NCBI GenBank assembly: GCA_029938465.1
Contig: JAOZUW010000002.1
Location: 10,403-56,587 of the forward strand
From: Bacteroidales bacterium
GTDB lineage: Bacteria; Bacteroidota; Bacteroidia; Bacteroidales; UBA12170
Direction of reading: 5' to 3'
Length of the DNA stretch: 46,185 nt
The notes beneath the pieces were generated by a model that saw only the letters and a program-made list of their open reading frames with translations, did no database searches and had not been told where the DNA came from. Both the position numbers and the translations under genes were made by a program. Positions 27,058 to 36,948 of the stretch are shown here, one piece after another; position 1 is the stretch's first letter; every line of letters begins with the position of its first letter.

Positions 27058-29982
27058 TTACAATAATTTTTCTAGATCTTCAGCTTTTATTTGCCCATCC
27101 ATCTGCCCTCCAATGAGGCTTTCGCTCATTTCCATTTTGCTTTGTTGAAGTTGAAGTATTTTTTCTTCCAGAGTATCTTTAGTGATAAACTTATAGATAT
27201 TTACTTTTTGAGTTTGACCTATGCGATGAGTGCGGTCAATGGCTTGTTGTTCTACAAAAGGATTCCACCAAGGGTCGATTAAAAGAACATAGGTAGCCGA
27301 AGTAATATTGAGGCCAACACCTCCTGCTTTAATAGAAATTAAAAAGGGTAATATAGAGGCATCATTTTGAAAGTTTTCTACTATCTCTTGTCTTTTACTA
27401 TCTTTTCCAGTGAGCATTGCATATTTTATTCCTTGCTGTTCAAAGTGTTCTTTAATAAGATTTAAATGCTTAACAAAAGATGAAAATATAAGAAATTTGG
27501 ATTTTTGCTCCAAAAGATTCTCCATGTTTTGAATAATAGTTTCAAATTTCCCCGAGGAGATGTTTGTTTCAGGATCTAACATAGCCGGGTGCAAAGCTAA
27601 TTGCCTGAGGCGATTGAGGATAGCTAGTTTTTGTACATAGTTTTTCTTGTTTTTCTCGAAAAGCAATTGATTTCTTACAGAGGATTTTTCTTGCTCATAA
27701 AGATCTTTTTGCTCTTCAGACATATCGCAATAAATTATCTGCTCTGTCTTTTCGGGTAATTCTTTGGCAACATCTTGTTTTAAGCGACGAAGTAATAAGG
27801 GGTTAATAATTTTTTGCAGTTCTATGGCTTCCATGGCTTCTGTATTCTGACCAATGGGTTTTACATAGGTTTTTTCAAAATAATGAAGGTTACCTAACAT
27901 GCCAGGATTAAGGAAATTCATTTGTGCCCAGAGATCTTGAAGTTTATTCTCAAAAGGAGTACCTGTGATGCTAATTTTATTTTCGGCTTGTAGTTGAACT
28001 ATAGCCTGATAATTCATTGAATGTGGATTTTTTATAGATTGGCTCTCATCCAGAATAAGATAACTAAAAGTAGTTTTTCGTAATTCTTTCACATCTTTTC
28101 GGATCACCCCATAAGTGGTAATAATAATATGTTTTTTATGGAGTTCGTTTTTTATTTCCTCTTGTCTTTTGTTACCATAATAAATAAAGAAGCTTAAGGA
28201 GGCTGCAAATTTATTTAGTTCCTCCACCCAATTATAAATCAAAGAGCGCGGCACAACCAATAAAGCAGATTGAAAAATAGGAATATCTCTATTATTTTTT
28301 TCTTTAATTCCATTAAAAAGCGAAAGTTGTGTTTGAGATTTAATATTTTTTTCTTTTTCAGGTCTTTTATTTTGAAAATATTGCTGTAATAGTGTAATAA
28401 CTTGAAGCGTTTTTCCAAGACCCATATCATCAGCTAAACAGGCTCCGAAGTTATTTTTGGTGAGATGATATAACCAACGGAAACCAGTTTTTTGGTAAGA
28501 GCGTAATTGTGCTGTAATATCCTTTGGGATATCTATTTTTTCTAGAGTTTCAGTATTTAAAATCTTGGAGAAGACTTTGTTATCAGGAGCAATAAGTGTG
28601 TTTCCTTTTAATAGTTCGATATGTGTTTTATGAAAAATACTACGGTTGTTTTCTTGTGTTCGTAGAGCTGCTGCATGTAATTCAGAAAACCATGCCAAAG
28701 GGATTAAAAATAATTGATTATTGGGTAATAAATACTCCTGATTCTTTTTAAGAATATGGTTTTTCAGTTTTTTAAATGGAATTTCAAATTCCCCAATTTG
28801 AATAATGATATTTAAATCGAACCAATCTTGTTTTTCAGTAATATGGTGTTTTATTATTGGTGTTTGAAAAGAAATTTCTTGTGAAAAAAGTTTATTTTGA
28901 ATAATAAATCCGAAAGATTCTAGTCTAGATATGTAGAGGGATAGTTGTTCAGTAAAATCATATTTATTATTTACTTTATGAGGTAAATTGAAATAGTTAT
29001 CTATGAGTTGAAAGCCCAGTTTTTTTAGGTTTTCTAGCATAAGATTTTCATAGGAGGCTTTACGCTGGACGTAGTTTAGTGAATATTCATTATTGATTTC
29101 TTTTACTTCCACAAAAAGTTTCTGTTTGTTGTAAAAAGGGACTTCTTGTTGATTGTAAACAAAAATAGGAATCAATAAAAACAAATCATTAAAGCTTCTT
29201 TCTATACGCAATAGCGTTTTTATTGAGGTTTCTGTTCGCCTCATCTCAAAACCTTTTATTTCGTAGTCGAACTTCCTCACAACAGGTTTTATAAATATCT
29301 TAAAGAAATCGCCCTGTAATTTTTTAGGAATTACTATTTCTTCTTTATTTAAAAAAGGTTTAATTTTTTGTGAATTAAAATCATTGTTTTCTATCCAGTG
29401 CAGTCTGTGTTTATTAATAAAAAAGGCAGGCCTATTAGTTATTATTTTTGTTGATGAATGTGTAAGATTAACTTCGTTTTGCTGAAAAAATAGTTTTAAT
29501 TGATAGTGTAGCGTTTCAACTTTGCTTTCAAAGAAGAACTTCAGTTGTGTAGTTTCACCATTAACTGTAATCATTTCTTCCGGATAAATATTAGCAGGGC
29601 TGGATTCTTTATAGAAAACAAGAGGTTGATTTGTCTTTATATGCTTAAAGATCTCTGAACGCAGCTTGTCTACTTCATTTAAAATAAATATCTGTTTTTT
29701 TTTATCTTGTTTTTTAAAGAATTGATGGAAGTTGTATTTTTTAAGCTTTTCGTTGAATCTGTTATTTAGTGCTTCAGCTTTAAGTTGATCATTTTTTTGA
29801 ATAATATCATCTATCCAATCTTGGTAGGGGATGATTTGATGATCGAGATCGGTTTTTGTAAGCTGCTTAAATGTTTTATAGTAATTTTCTTGTTTGTTCT
29901 TTTTCAATAAATAAGGTAAGGGAATAATACCCAAAAGGGTATCATCTTTAAATGCAATTGAAAAAATGATTTCTGTACTCAT
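27058..29982 (-). CDS. SNF2-family DEAD/DEAH-box helicase
   Basis: GACLADDMGLGKTLQVITLLQ, LILDESQSIKNPHSMNYQA, ISITGTPFENKLQDLWAQMNFLNPG, LLIDPWWNPFVEQQAIDRTHRIGQTQKVNIYKF. Confidence 0.93.
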   Translation of the reverse strand: MSTEIIFSIAFKDDTLLGIIPLPYLLKKNKQENYYKTFKQLTKTDLDHQIIPYQDWIDDIIQKNDQLKAEALNNRFNEKLKKYNFHQFFKKQDKKKQIFILNEVDKLRSEIFKHIKTNQPLVFYKESSPANIYPEEMITVNGETTQLKFFFESKVETLHYQLKLFFQQNEVNLTHSSTKIITNRPAFFINKHRLHWIENNDFNSQKIKPFLNKEEIVIPKKLQGDFFKIFIKPVVRKFDYEIKGFEMRRTETSIKTLLRIERSFNDLFLLIPIFVYNQQEVPFYNKQKLFVEVKEINNEYSLNYVQRKASYENLMLENLKKLGFQLIDNYFNLPHKVNNKYDFTEQLSLYISRLESFGFIIQNKLFSQEISFQTPIIKHHITEKQDWFDLNIIIQIGEFEIPFKKLKNHILKKNQEYLLPNNQLFLIPLAWFSELHAAALRTQENNRSIFHKTHIELLKGNTLIAPDNKVFSKILNTETLEKIDIPKDITAQLRSYQKTGFRWLYHLTKNNFGACLADDMGLGKTLQVITLLQQYFQNKRPEKEKNIKSQTQLSLFNGIKEKNNRDIPIFQSALLVVPRSLIYNWVEELNKFAASLSFFIYYGNKRQEEIKNELHKKHIIITTYGVIRKDVKELRKTTFSYLILDESQSIKNPHSMNYQAIVQLQAENKISITGTPFENKLQDLWAQMNFLNPGMLGNLHYFEKTYVKPIGQNTEAMEAIELQKIINPLLLRRLKQDVAKELPEKTEQIIYCDMSEEQKDLYEQEKSSVRNQLLFEKNKKNYVQKLAILNRLRQLALHPAMLDPETNISSGKFETIIQNMENLLEQKSKFLIFSSFVKHLNLIKEHFEQQGIKYAMLTGKDSKRQEIVENFQNDASILPFLISIKAGGVGLNITSATYVLLIDPWWNPFVEQQAIDRTHRIGQTQKVNIYKFITKDTLEEKILQLQQSKMEMSESLIGGQMDGQIKAEDLEKLL

Positions 29983-30087
29983 AATAATTAGAACTACTAT
30001 AACTTACAAAGGTATGAAATTATAGGAATATGTATAATCCAATGCAGAATTAATAATGACGGGTAAATGTCGGGTAGAATATGTAAC

Positions 30088-30115
30088 TTGGTCGGGTGCT
30101 TTGTGTATAGCTTTG
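30088..30115 (+). promoter_or_regulatory. Bacteroidota-type promoter upstream of XRE regulator
   Basis: TTG at 30088-30090 and TAGCTTTG at 30108-30115; lies inside the annotated ORF 5' end, so translation likely starts at 30131 or 30137. Confidence 0.5.
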
Positions 30116-30130
30116 TCACCAAAAAGAATA

Positions 30131-30352
30131 ATGGAAATGATAGGAAGAAAAATTAAAGACCTAAGAGTTTTAAAAGGGCTTACTCAAGAAGATTTAGCAG
30201 AAAGAACTCAATTAAGTGTGAGAACTATTCAGCGGATAGAAAAAGGTGAAGTGGATCCAAGAACTTATACCCTAAACTTATTGGCAGAAGCTCTAAAAGT
30301 GATGACTGATAAACCCTATAAGTATTATGGGAATATTCGGTTTATTAAATAA
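30131..30352 (+). CDS. Small XRE-family helix-turn-helix transcriptional regulator
   Basis: MEMIGRKIKDLRVLKGLTQEDLAERTQLSVRTIQRIEKGEVDPRTYTLNLLAEALKV: canonical HTH_3. Confidence 0.85.
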   Translation: MEMIGRKIKDLRVLKGLTQEDLAERTQLSVRTIQRIEKGEVDPRTYTLNLLAEALKVMTDKPYKYYGNIRFIK

Positions 30353-30540
30353 GTACGGTGCCGTTTGAATTGTTTTACCCCACTCTTTGCTAGAATTAAA
30401 TCCTCTTATCAAGAACCACTAAAAATTAGGGGGCGTAATCAGCATTATTATCACATTATTACAATGCAGGCATAGTATATTTTCTGTATATTTGTGGCTC
30501 AAAAAATCTAATAATAAATTTTATAATAAAACCCAGAATA

Positions 30541-31479
30541 ATGGATAAAATAACTGTAATTGGAGCAGGAAATGTAGGTGCAACAGCAGCGAATGTAATT
30601 GCTCATAAAGACATTGTAAAAGAAGTTGTATTAATTGATATTAAAGAAGGTGTTGCCGAAGGTAAAGCTTTAGATATGTGGCAAACTGCCCCTATCAATG
30701 GTTTTAATACTATGGTAACAGGTGTAACTAATGACTATTCTAAAACTGCTGGTTCTGGAATTATCGTTGTTACTTCTGGTATTCCTCGTAAACCAGGTAT
30801 GAGTCGCGATGACTTGATTTCTACTAACGCTGGTATTGTAAAATCAGTAGTTGCGCAAGCTTTGAAATTCTCTCCAGATGCCATAGTAATTATTGTAGCT
30901 AATCCTTTAGATGTAATGACTTATGCTGCATTTAAAACAGCTGGTATCGATTCTTCTAAAGTATTTGGTATGGCTGGTATTCTTGATACTGCACGTTACA
31001 GAGCATTCTTAGCCACTGAATTACAAGTGTCCCCTAATGATATTCAAGCTTTATTAATGGGTGGTCATGGTGACACTATGGTGCCACTACCACGTTATAC
31101 TACTGTTGGTGGTATTCCTGTTACTGAGCTTATTGATGCTGATAAATTAGAGGCTATTGTGAAACGCACCAAAGGTGGTGGTGGTGAATTAGTGAAGCTA
31201 ATGGGTACTTCTGCCTGGTATGCTCCTGGTGCTGCAGCTGCTCAAATGTGTGAAGCTATTGTGAACGACCAAAATAGAGTTTTCCCTGTTTGCGCACTGC
31301 TTAACGGTGAATATGATCAAGAAGGTGTATACTTGGGCGTGCCTGTAAAATTAGGCAAGAATGGTATTGAGGAAATTGTTAAAATTAACCTTAACAAAGA
31401 CGAACAAGCTTTATTAGATGAATCTTCTATAGCTGTAAAAGGTGTCATGAAAGTTTTGGATGATATGAAATTATTCTAG
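30541..31479 (+). CDS. mdh: Malate dehydrogenase
   Basis: MDKITVIGAGNVGATAANVIAHKD, SGIPRKPGMSRDDLISTNAGIVK, VANPLDVMTYAA, LLMGGHGDTMVPLPRYTTVGGIPV. Confidence 0.96.
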   Translation: MDKITVIGAGNVGATAANVIAHKDIVKEVVLIDIKEGVAEGKALDMWQTAPINGFNTMVTGVTNDYSKTAGSGIIVVTSGIPRKPGMSRDDLISTNAGIVKSVVAQALKFSPDAIVIIVANPLDVMTYAAFKTAGIDSSKVFGMAGILDTARYRAFLATELQVSPNDIQALLMGGHGDTMVPLPRYTTVGGIPVTELIDADKLEAIVKRTKGGGGELVKLMGTSAWYAPGAAAAQMCEAIVNDQNRVFPVCALLNGEYDQEGVYLGVPVKLGKNGIEEIVKINLNKDEQALLDESSIAVKGVMKVLDDMKLF

Positions 31480-31508
31480 ATTAAAAAAACAACCAAATAA
31501 ATAATCAG

Positions 31509-31542
31509 AAAGCCGCCTTAGAATTTTTCTAATGGTGGCTTT
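31509..31542 (+). terminator. Intrinsic terminator after mdh
   Basis: Imperfect stem AAAGCCGCCTTAGAA/TTCTAATGGTGGCTTT, T-rich tail. Confidence 0.7.
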
Positions 31543-31581
31543 TAATTTTTATTCTTATCTTTAGCTGATAAAAAATGACCT

Positions 31582-32505
31582 ATGAACTACAAAACAACTA
31601 TTGTTAAAATTGAAGATGGATTAAAAATACACCTTCATCATTGGATACCAGAAAAACCTAATAAACTAATGTTTTTAATACATGGTTCGGTTGAACACGC
31701 CAAGCGTTACGATTATTTTGCCAGAAAATTAGCGGAACAAGGTTTTATAGTGATTGCACCAGATCAACGAGGTCATGGTTTAACAGCACAAGAAAGTGGT
31801 GTTTTTTCACATTTTGGTGATAAGGATGGCTTTTTGAGAGCAATAAATGATTTAGATGAGATTCTAAATCATATTAAGGAAGAATATCCCAAGCTTCCGA
31901 GAGCAATTTTTGGACATAGTCTGGGGTCTTTTTTAGTGCGTAAATTTATTTCTTTAAGAGGAGATGATTTTAAGGCAGCCATTATCACAGGCTCCAGCTG
32001 GGGAAATACAATGGAATTAAAAGGTGGTTTATTACTCACTAAAATATGGTCCTTATTTACAGATAAGAATACACCGAATCAAAAATTTAATGATTTTTTA
32101 TGGGGACAAATAAATGCGAAAGTAAAAAATAGAAAAGGAAGCTTGGATTTTATCAATAGTGATGAAAAAGAAGTAGAAAAATATATGGCAGATCCTTTGA
32201 ATGGAAATACCATTACTATTGAATTTGGAGCACAAATGTCAAAGGCACTGTTAATGGTTCGTGAGGATGAAGTATTTATAAATACACCCAAAGGGCTTAA
32301 TATTTATCTGGCTTCAGGATTAGACGACCCTCTTTCTAATAAAGGGAAGGACATTAATCTTATTGCTGAAAAATATAGAAAAACTGCTCATGAAAACGTG
32401 ACAGTTAAATTATATTCTAGTGCTAGACATGAAATTATTAATGAACCAAACAAAGACGAAATCATTACCGATATAATTATCTGGCTGAATAATATTTTTA
32501 AATGA
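31582..32505 (+). CDS. Alpha/beta hydrolase, monoacylglycerol-lipase-like
   Basis: FLIHGSVEHAKRYDYFARKLAEQGFIVIAPDQRGHG, AIFGHSLGSFLVRKFISLRG, YSSARHEIINE: lysophospholipase/monoglyceride lipase pattern. Confidence 0.85.
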   Translation: MNYKTTIVKIEDGLKIHLHHWIPEKPNKLMFLIHGSVEHAKRYDYFARKLAEQGFIVIAPDQRGHGLTAQESGVFSHFGDKDGFLRAINDLDEILNHIKEEYPKLPRAIFGHSLGSFLVRKFISLRGDDFKAAIITGSSWGNTMELKGGLLLTKIWSLFTDKNTPNQKFNDFLWGQINAKVKNRKGSLDFINSDEKEVEKYMADPLNGNTITIEFGAQMSKALLMVREDEVFINTPKGLNIYLASGLDDPLSNKGKDINLIAEKYRKTAHENVTVKLYSSARHEIINEPNKDEIITDIIIWLNNIFK

Positions 32506-33983
32506 AAAAGCAATACATCCTTTCAATAGATCAAGGCACAACTAGCTCCAGAGCTATATTGTTTGATAAGAATCAGCAAATTGTTGGTGTGGAACAAGAA
32601 GAAGTAAAAATGTTTTATCCTCACAAAGGATGGGTAGAGCAAGATCCTAATGAAATATGGGAAACAACTTACCAATCGATTATCAAGCTTTTAAAAAATA
32701 ATAATGTATCGGCAAAACAAATTGCTGCTATTGGTATTGCAAATCAGAGAGAAACAACTGTTGTTTGGGATAAGAAAACAGGAGAACCTATTTATAAAGC
32801 TATTGTCTGGCAGGATACCAGAACTCAAAAATACTGTTCAGAAATTAAAAGTGGAGCCTATTCAAATTTTATTTATAACAAAACGGGGCTATATGTAGAT
32901 TCGTATTTCTCAGCCACAAAAATAAAATGGATTCTCGATAAATATGATAAGAATAGAGAACGTTCAAAAAAAGGAGAATTACTTTTTGGAACCATCGATA
33001 CTTGGCTTTTGTGGAAATTAAGCGAAGGAAAATTTCATTATACAGATTATACCAATGCATCGAGAACCATGCTTTTTGACATCAAAGAAAAAAAGTGGAG
33101 TTCGGAGTTGTTAAATTATTTCGATATACCCAAAGAATTACTACCTGAAGTAAGAGCTACAAGTGAAATATACGGCTATACCAGCAAAACCTTTTCAGAA
33201 TGCGAAATCCCTATTGCCTCTATGGTTGGTGATCAGCAATCTGCTCTTTTTGGTCAACAATGCACCAAAACGGGGATGGTAAAAAACACCTACGGAACAG
33301 GTTGCTTTATGCTGATGAATACAGGAGATAAAATAGCACATTCTAAACATGGTTTACTTACCACTATTGCATGGCATAAAAATGGTAAAACTACCTATGC
33401 TTTAGAAGGAAGTGTATTTGTTGCTGGAGCAGTAATACAATGGCTAAGAGATGAAATGGGGCTGATAAAAGATGCTGCCGAGAGTGAATTGATGGCTAAC
33501 AAGGTGAAAGATAATAATGGCGTTTATTTTGTGCCGGCTTTCACCGGTTTAGGAGCTCCCTATTGGGAGGGCTCTGCCCAAGGTGCTATTACTGGACTTA
33601 CAAGAGATTCAAATAAAAACCATATTGTTAGGGCTGCATTAGAATCTATGGCATTTCAAACAAAAGATGTATTAAATGCTATGATTGTGGATAGTCAATT
33701 ATATCTTATAAAATTGCATGTGGATGGAGGTGCTGTTCAAAATAATTTTTTGATGCAATTCCAAGCAGACATCTTGGATGTGGAGATTATTAGACCAGTA
33801 ATTCAAGAATCTACAGCATTGGGAGCCGCATTATTCGCAGGTTTGGCTACAGGTTTTTATTCAGAAGAGGAGATTAATCAAACTCAAAATATTGATAGAA
33901 TTTTTAAACCGTCTATGAAAGAAAAGGATAGACAGAATTACTATAAAGAATGGCTAAAAGCTATTAAAAAAGTGAGAAACTAA
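32502..33983 (+). CDS. glpK: Glycerol kinase
   Basis: MKKQYILSIDQGTTSSRAILFDKNQQIVGVEQEEVKMFYPHKGWVEQDPNEIW, GIANQRETTVVWDKKTGEPIYKAIVWQDTRT; ATGA overlap with the hydrolase. Confidence 0.96.
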   Translation: MKKQYILSIDQGTTSSRAILFDKNQQIVGVEQEEVKMFYPHKGWVEQDPNEIWETTYQSIIKLLKNNNVSAKQIAAIGIANQRETTVVWDKKTGEPIYKAIVWQDTRTQKYCSEIKSGAYSNFIYNKTGLYVDSYFSATKIKWILDKYDKNRERSKKGELLFGTIDTWLLWKLSEGKFHYTDYTNASRTMLFDIKEKKWSSELLNYFDIPKELLPEVRATSEIYGYTSKTFSECEIPIASMVGDQQSALFGQQCTKTGMVKNTYGTGCFMLMNTGDKIAHSKHGLLTTIAWHKNGKTTYALEGSVFVAGAVIQWLRDEMGLIKDAAESELMANKVKDNNGVYFVPAFTGLGAPYWEGSAQGAITGLTRDSNKNHIVRAALESMAFQTKDVLNAMIVDSQLYLIKLHVDGGAVQNNFLMQFQADILDVEIIRPVIQESTALGAALFAGLATGFYSEEEINQTQNIDRIFKPSMKEKDRQNYYKEWLKAIKKVRN

Positions 33984-34065
33984 CTTCAAATATTTAATTC
34001 ACGAATCATAAATACCCATTAGAAATTGTAAAAAATAGAGTCAACATAATTTTGAAACAAGGAAA

Positions 34066-34770
34066 ATGATGAAAAAAAAGAAAACCATAGTGGTGTTAAG
34101 TGGAGCTGGAATAAGTGCCGAAAGTGGCATTTCTACTTTTAGAGATGCGAATGGTTTGTGGCGGAATTATCGAATGGAAGAGGTAGCTAGCCCTATTGCC
34201 TGGGCCAACGATATGGATTTGGTTTTGGAGTTTTATAATATTCGAAGAAAACAGTTGTTTGAAGTAGAACCTAATGCAGGTCATCAAGCCTTAGTAGATT
34301 TAGAGGCCTATTTTAATACTCAAATCGTTACTCAAAATGTAGATGATTTACATGAGCAAGCTGGAAGCTCTAATATATTACACCTCCACGGAGAGCTTAA
34401 AAAAGTACGCAGCACTGAAGATGAGAGTCTGGTATATGAGATGAAGCAATGGGAGCTTAAAAAAGGTGATTTGTGTGAGAGAGGCTCCCAATTACGACCT
34501 CATATTGTTTGGTTTGGTGAAGCAGTTCCGGCTTTAAGTCAAGCAGTGGAAATTGTGCAACAAGCAGATATATTGATTATTGTTGGAACTAGTTTGGTTG
34601 TATACCCGGCTGCAAGCCTTATGGATTATGCCCCTGAAGATGCTCAAATATATTATGTAGACCCTAATGCTTCTCAATTGTCATATAATAAGAGAGTAAA
34701 ATGTATCTCGGAAAAGGCTTCCTTGGCTCTCCCTCTGTTAGTCAATGAATTAATAGAGAATCAAGAATGA
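34066..34770 (+). CDS. Sir2-family NAD-dependent protein deacylase
   Basis: VVLSGAGISAESGISTFRDANGLWRNY, VTQNVDDLHEQAGSSNILHLHGEL, RPHIVWFGEAVP, VGTSLVVYPAASL. Confidence 0.93.
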   Translation: MMKKKKTIVVLSGAGISAESGISTFRDANGLWRNYRMEEVASPIAWANDMDLVLEFYNIRRKQLFEVEPNAGHQALVDLEAYFNTQIVTQNVDDLHEQAGSSNILHLHGELKKVRSTEDESLVYEMKQWELKKGDLCERGSQLRPHIVWFGEAVPALSQAVEIVQQADILIIVGTSLVVYPAASLMDYAPEDAQIYYVDPNASQLSYNKRVKCISEKASLALPLLVNELIENQE

Positions 34771-34804
34771 CAAGAAATTGTATATTTGCAGCAAAATTTA
34801 AAAT

Positions 34805-35263
34805 ATGAGATATTTATCTATCATTTTTACAATGATTATATTTATAGGCTTATCAGCTTGTAAAAAAGAGGATGATCTGAGTCAGAATGAGCAATTGACT
34901 CTTGATATAGAAAAAATAGAGAACTATCTAAATGAACATGATTTAGAAGCAGATAAAACAAATTCAGGATTGTATTACATCATTAGCTCGCCAGGATCTG
35001 GTACCTACCCAAGCGCAACTAGCACTGTAACAGTGCAATATGATGGCAAATTACTAGACGGAACTGCTTTTGATGATGGCACTATAACTTCTCCCTTAAG
35101 CAGATTAATACAAGGATGGATAGAAGGTATTCCTTTGTTAAAATCAGGAGGAAGAGGCCGTTTATTTATTCCTAGTTATATGGGATATGGTGCTGGTGGT
35201 AGTGGTAAAGTACCGGCAAATGCAGTCCTAATATTCGATATTCATCTGATCAGCTATTATTAA
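34805..35263 (+). CDS. FKBP-type peptidyl-prolyl cis-trans isomerase, lipoprotein
   Basis: Lipobox MRYLSIIFTMIIFIGLSACKK; VQYDGKLLDGTAFDDG, IQGWIEGIPLLKSGGRGRLFIPSYMGYG. Confidence 0.9.
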   Translation: MRYLSIIFTMIIFIGLSACKKEDDLSQNEQLTLDIEKIENYLNEHDLEADKTNSGLYYIISSPGSGTYPSATSTVTVQYDGKLLDGTAFDDGTITSPLSRLIQGWIEGIPLLKSGGRGRLFIPSYMGYGAGGSGKVPANAVLIFDIHLISYY

Positions 35264-35268
35264 ACTGT

Positions 35269-36840
35269 TTGAAAATAAACACTAAATATCGTCCGCTTTT
35301 TTGGTTGATTATTATCTCCACTCTTGCACGAATATTTATAGCTTCTTTTGTGGAATTAGGTAATGATGAGGTATATTATTATACCTATGCTTTATTTCCC
35401 GCTTGGAGTCATTTTGATCATCCACCAATGGTGGGTTGGTTTATCCAATTGTTCTCTGCAAACTTCTTTATGCATTCTCAATTATTGTTGCGTTTATCAT
35501 CAATTGTATTAGCAGCTGTTAATACATGGTTGATGTTTGAATTGGGCCGTAAAATAAATAATGAGAGAACAGGTTTGTACGCAGCTGCACTTTATACGGC
35601 TTCCATATATACATCACTTATTGTTGGTGTTTTTATTATGCCAGATACACCTCAAATTTTCTTCTGGATTTTATCCTTATACCTCATGCTTGATATTTTG
35701 CCTGATAAGGAAACTTCACAATCGAGTAAAAGAAATTTTTTGCTACTAGGTGTACTTATCGGTTTTGGAATGCTATCAAAATATACTTCTGTTTTTTTGT
35801 GGTCGGGGGTGTTTCTTTACCTTCTATTCTATAACCGTAACTGGTTGAAGAGTGTAAGCCTTTATATCTCTGGCTTGATCAGCTTATTGATTTTTAGTCC
35901 TGTTTTGTGGTGGAATAATAAGAACCATTTTATTAGTTTCACATTTCATGAGGATAGAGTAAGTTTATTAGATTCTCCCATTCGATTTGATTTTGTAGGA
36001 ACAGAAATGTTGGGGGAGTTTTTATATCAAAATCCTGTTGTGTTTATTTTGGTATGGATAGCAGTAGTTTTTGGCATTAAGCATCGAAATTATTTTATGG
36101 AATGGCAGAAATTTCAGATATTGCTACTTCAGGCACTTCCTATGATAGCGGTATTTCTTTTTGTATCCTTTTTTCGTAAAACCTTGCCACACTGGACCGG
36201 TCCTGCTTATATTTCTTTAATTTTGATAGCTGCTGCATATTTAAGCGATAGGTATAAAGATGATATGAGGATATTCCCGAAATCTATCAGTCTGGCACTA
36301 ATAAGTATCTTTTTGTTGATTTCGATTGGCTTTGCTCAGGTAAATTATGGCATCATTAATTTAAAAAAATGGGCAGGTTCCGATTTAACTTTAGATATGT
36401 ATGGCTGGCGAAAATTAGCAGCTCCTTTTGCAAAGGTAAAGCAAGAGGCTGAGGCCAAGGCGGAAATAACAAAAAATGCACCCATTATTAGCTATCGGTG
36501 GTTCCCGGCTGCTCATATCGATTATTATGTTGCTTTGCCTAACCAAACCAGCGTTTTGGGCTTAGGATCTTTGGAGCGAATTCATAAATACGCTTGGATT
36601 AATAGAGAAAGAGGTGGTTTTTATAAAGGAATGGATGCCTGGTATTTGGCTTTTGATTACGATTATAAGTCTCCCGATTTTTTAAAGCCTTTTTTTAATA
36701 ACATTATCCCTAAAGATACTATTGAAATACAACGTGGTGGCGAAACTGCCAAATTAGTATATGTGTATCTTTTAAAAGATTTAAAGAAACTGCCAAAAAG
36801 TGATTTTGAGGCCTTTTTGAAGAAGTCGAAAAATCCTTAA
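35269..36840 (+). CDS. Glycosyltransferase family 39 (ArnT/PMT-like) membrane protein
   Basis: ELGNDEVYYYTYALFPAWSHFDHPPMVGWFIQLF acidic/DHPP motif; multiple TM helices; TTG start. Confidence 0.85.
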   Translation: MKINTKYRPLFWLIIISTLARIFIASFVELGNDEVYYYTYALFPAWSHFDHPPMVGWFIQLFSANFFMHSQLLLRLSSIVLAAVNTWLMFELGRKINNERTGLYAAALYTASIYTSLIVGVFIMPDTPQIFFWILSLYLMLDILPDKETSQSSKRNFLLLGVLIGFGMLSKYTSVFLWSGVFLYLLFYNRNWLKSVSLYISGLISLLIFSPVLWWNNKNHFISFTFHEDRVSLLDSPIRFDFVGTEMLGEFLYQNPVVFILVWIAVVFGIKHRNYFMEWQKFQILLLQALPMIAVFLFVSFFRKTLPHWTGPAYISLILIAAAYLSDRYKDDMRIFPKSISLALISIFLLISIGFAQVNYGIINLKKWAGSDLTLDMYGWRKLAAPFAKVKQEAEAKAEITKNAPIISYRWFPAAHIDYYVALPNQTSVLGLGSLERIHKYAWINRERGGFYKGMDAWYLAFDYDYKSPDFLKPFFNNIIPKDTIEIQRGGETAKLVYVYLLKDLKKLPKSDFEAFLKKSKNP

Positions 36841-36948
36841 TATCATTTTAAGACAGCATTTTCATTTTTCAATTTCTGATCAATAAATGATACTTTTTAT
36901 CATTTGTTTATTTTTCCAATGACTATACAATTTTATTAATTTTGCAGT

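Noticed and set aside
30056-30130. N-terminal extension MTGKCRVEYVTWSGALCIALSPKRIM of the XRE ORF
   Set aside because: Overlaps a plausible promoter and direct repeats; the HTH domain starts cleanly at the internal ATG.
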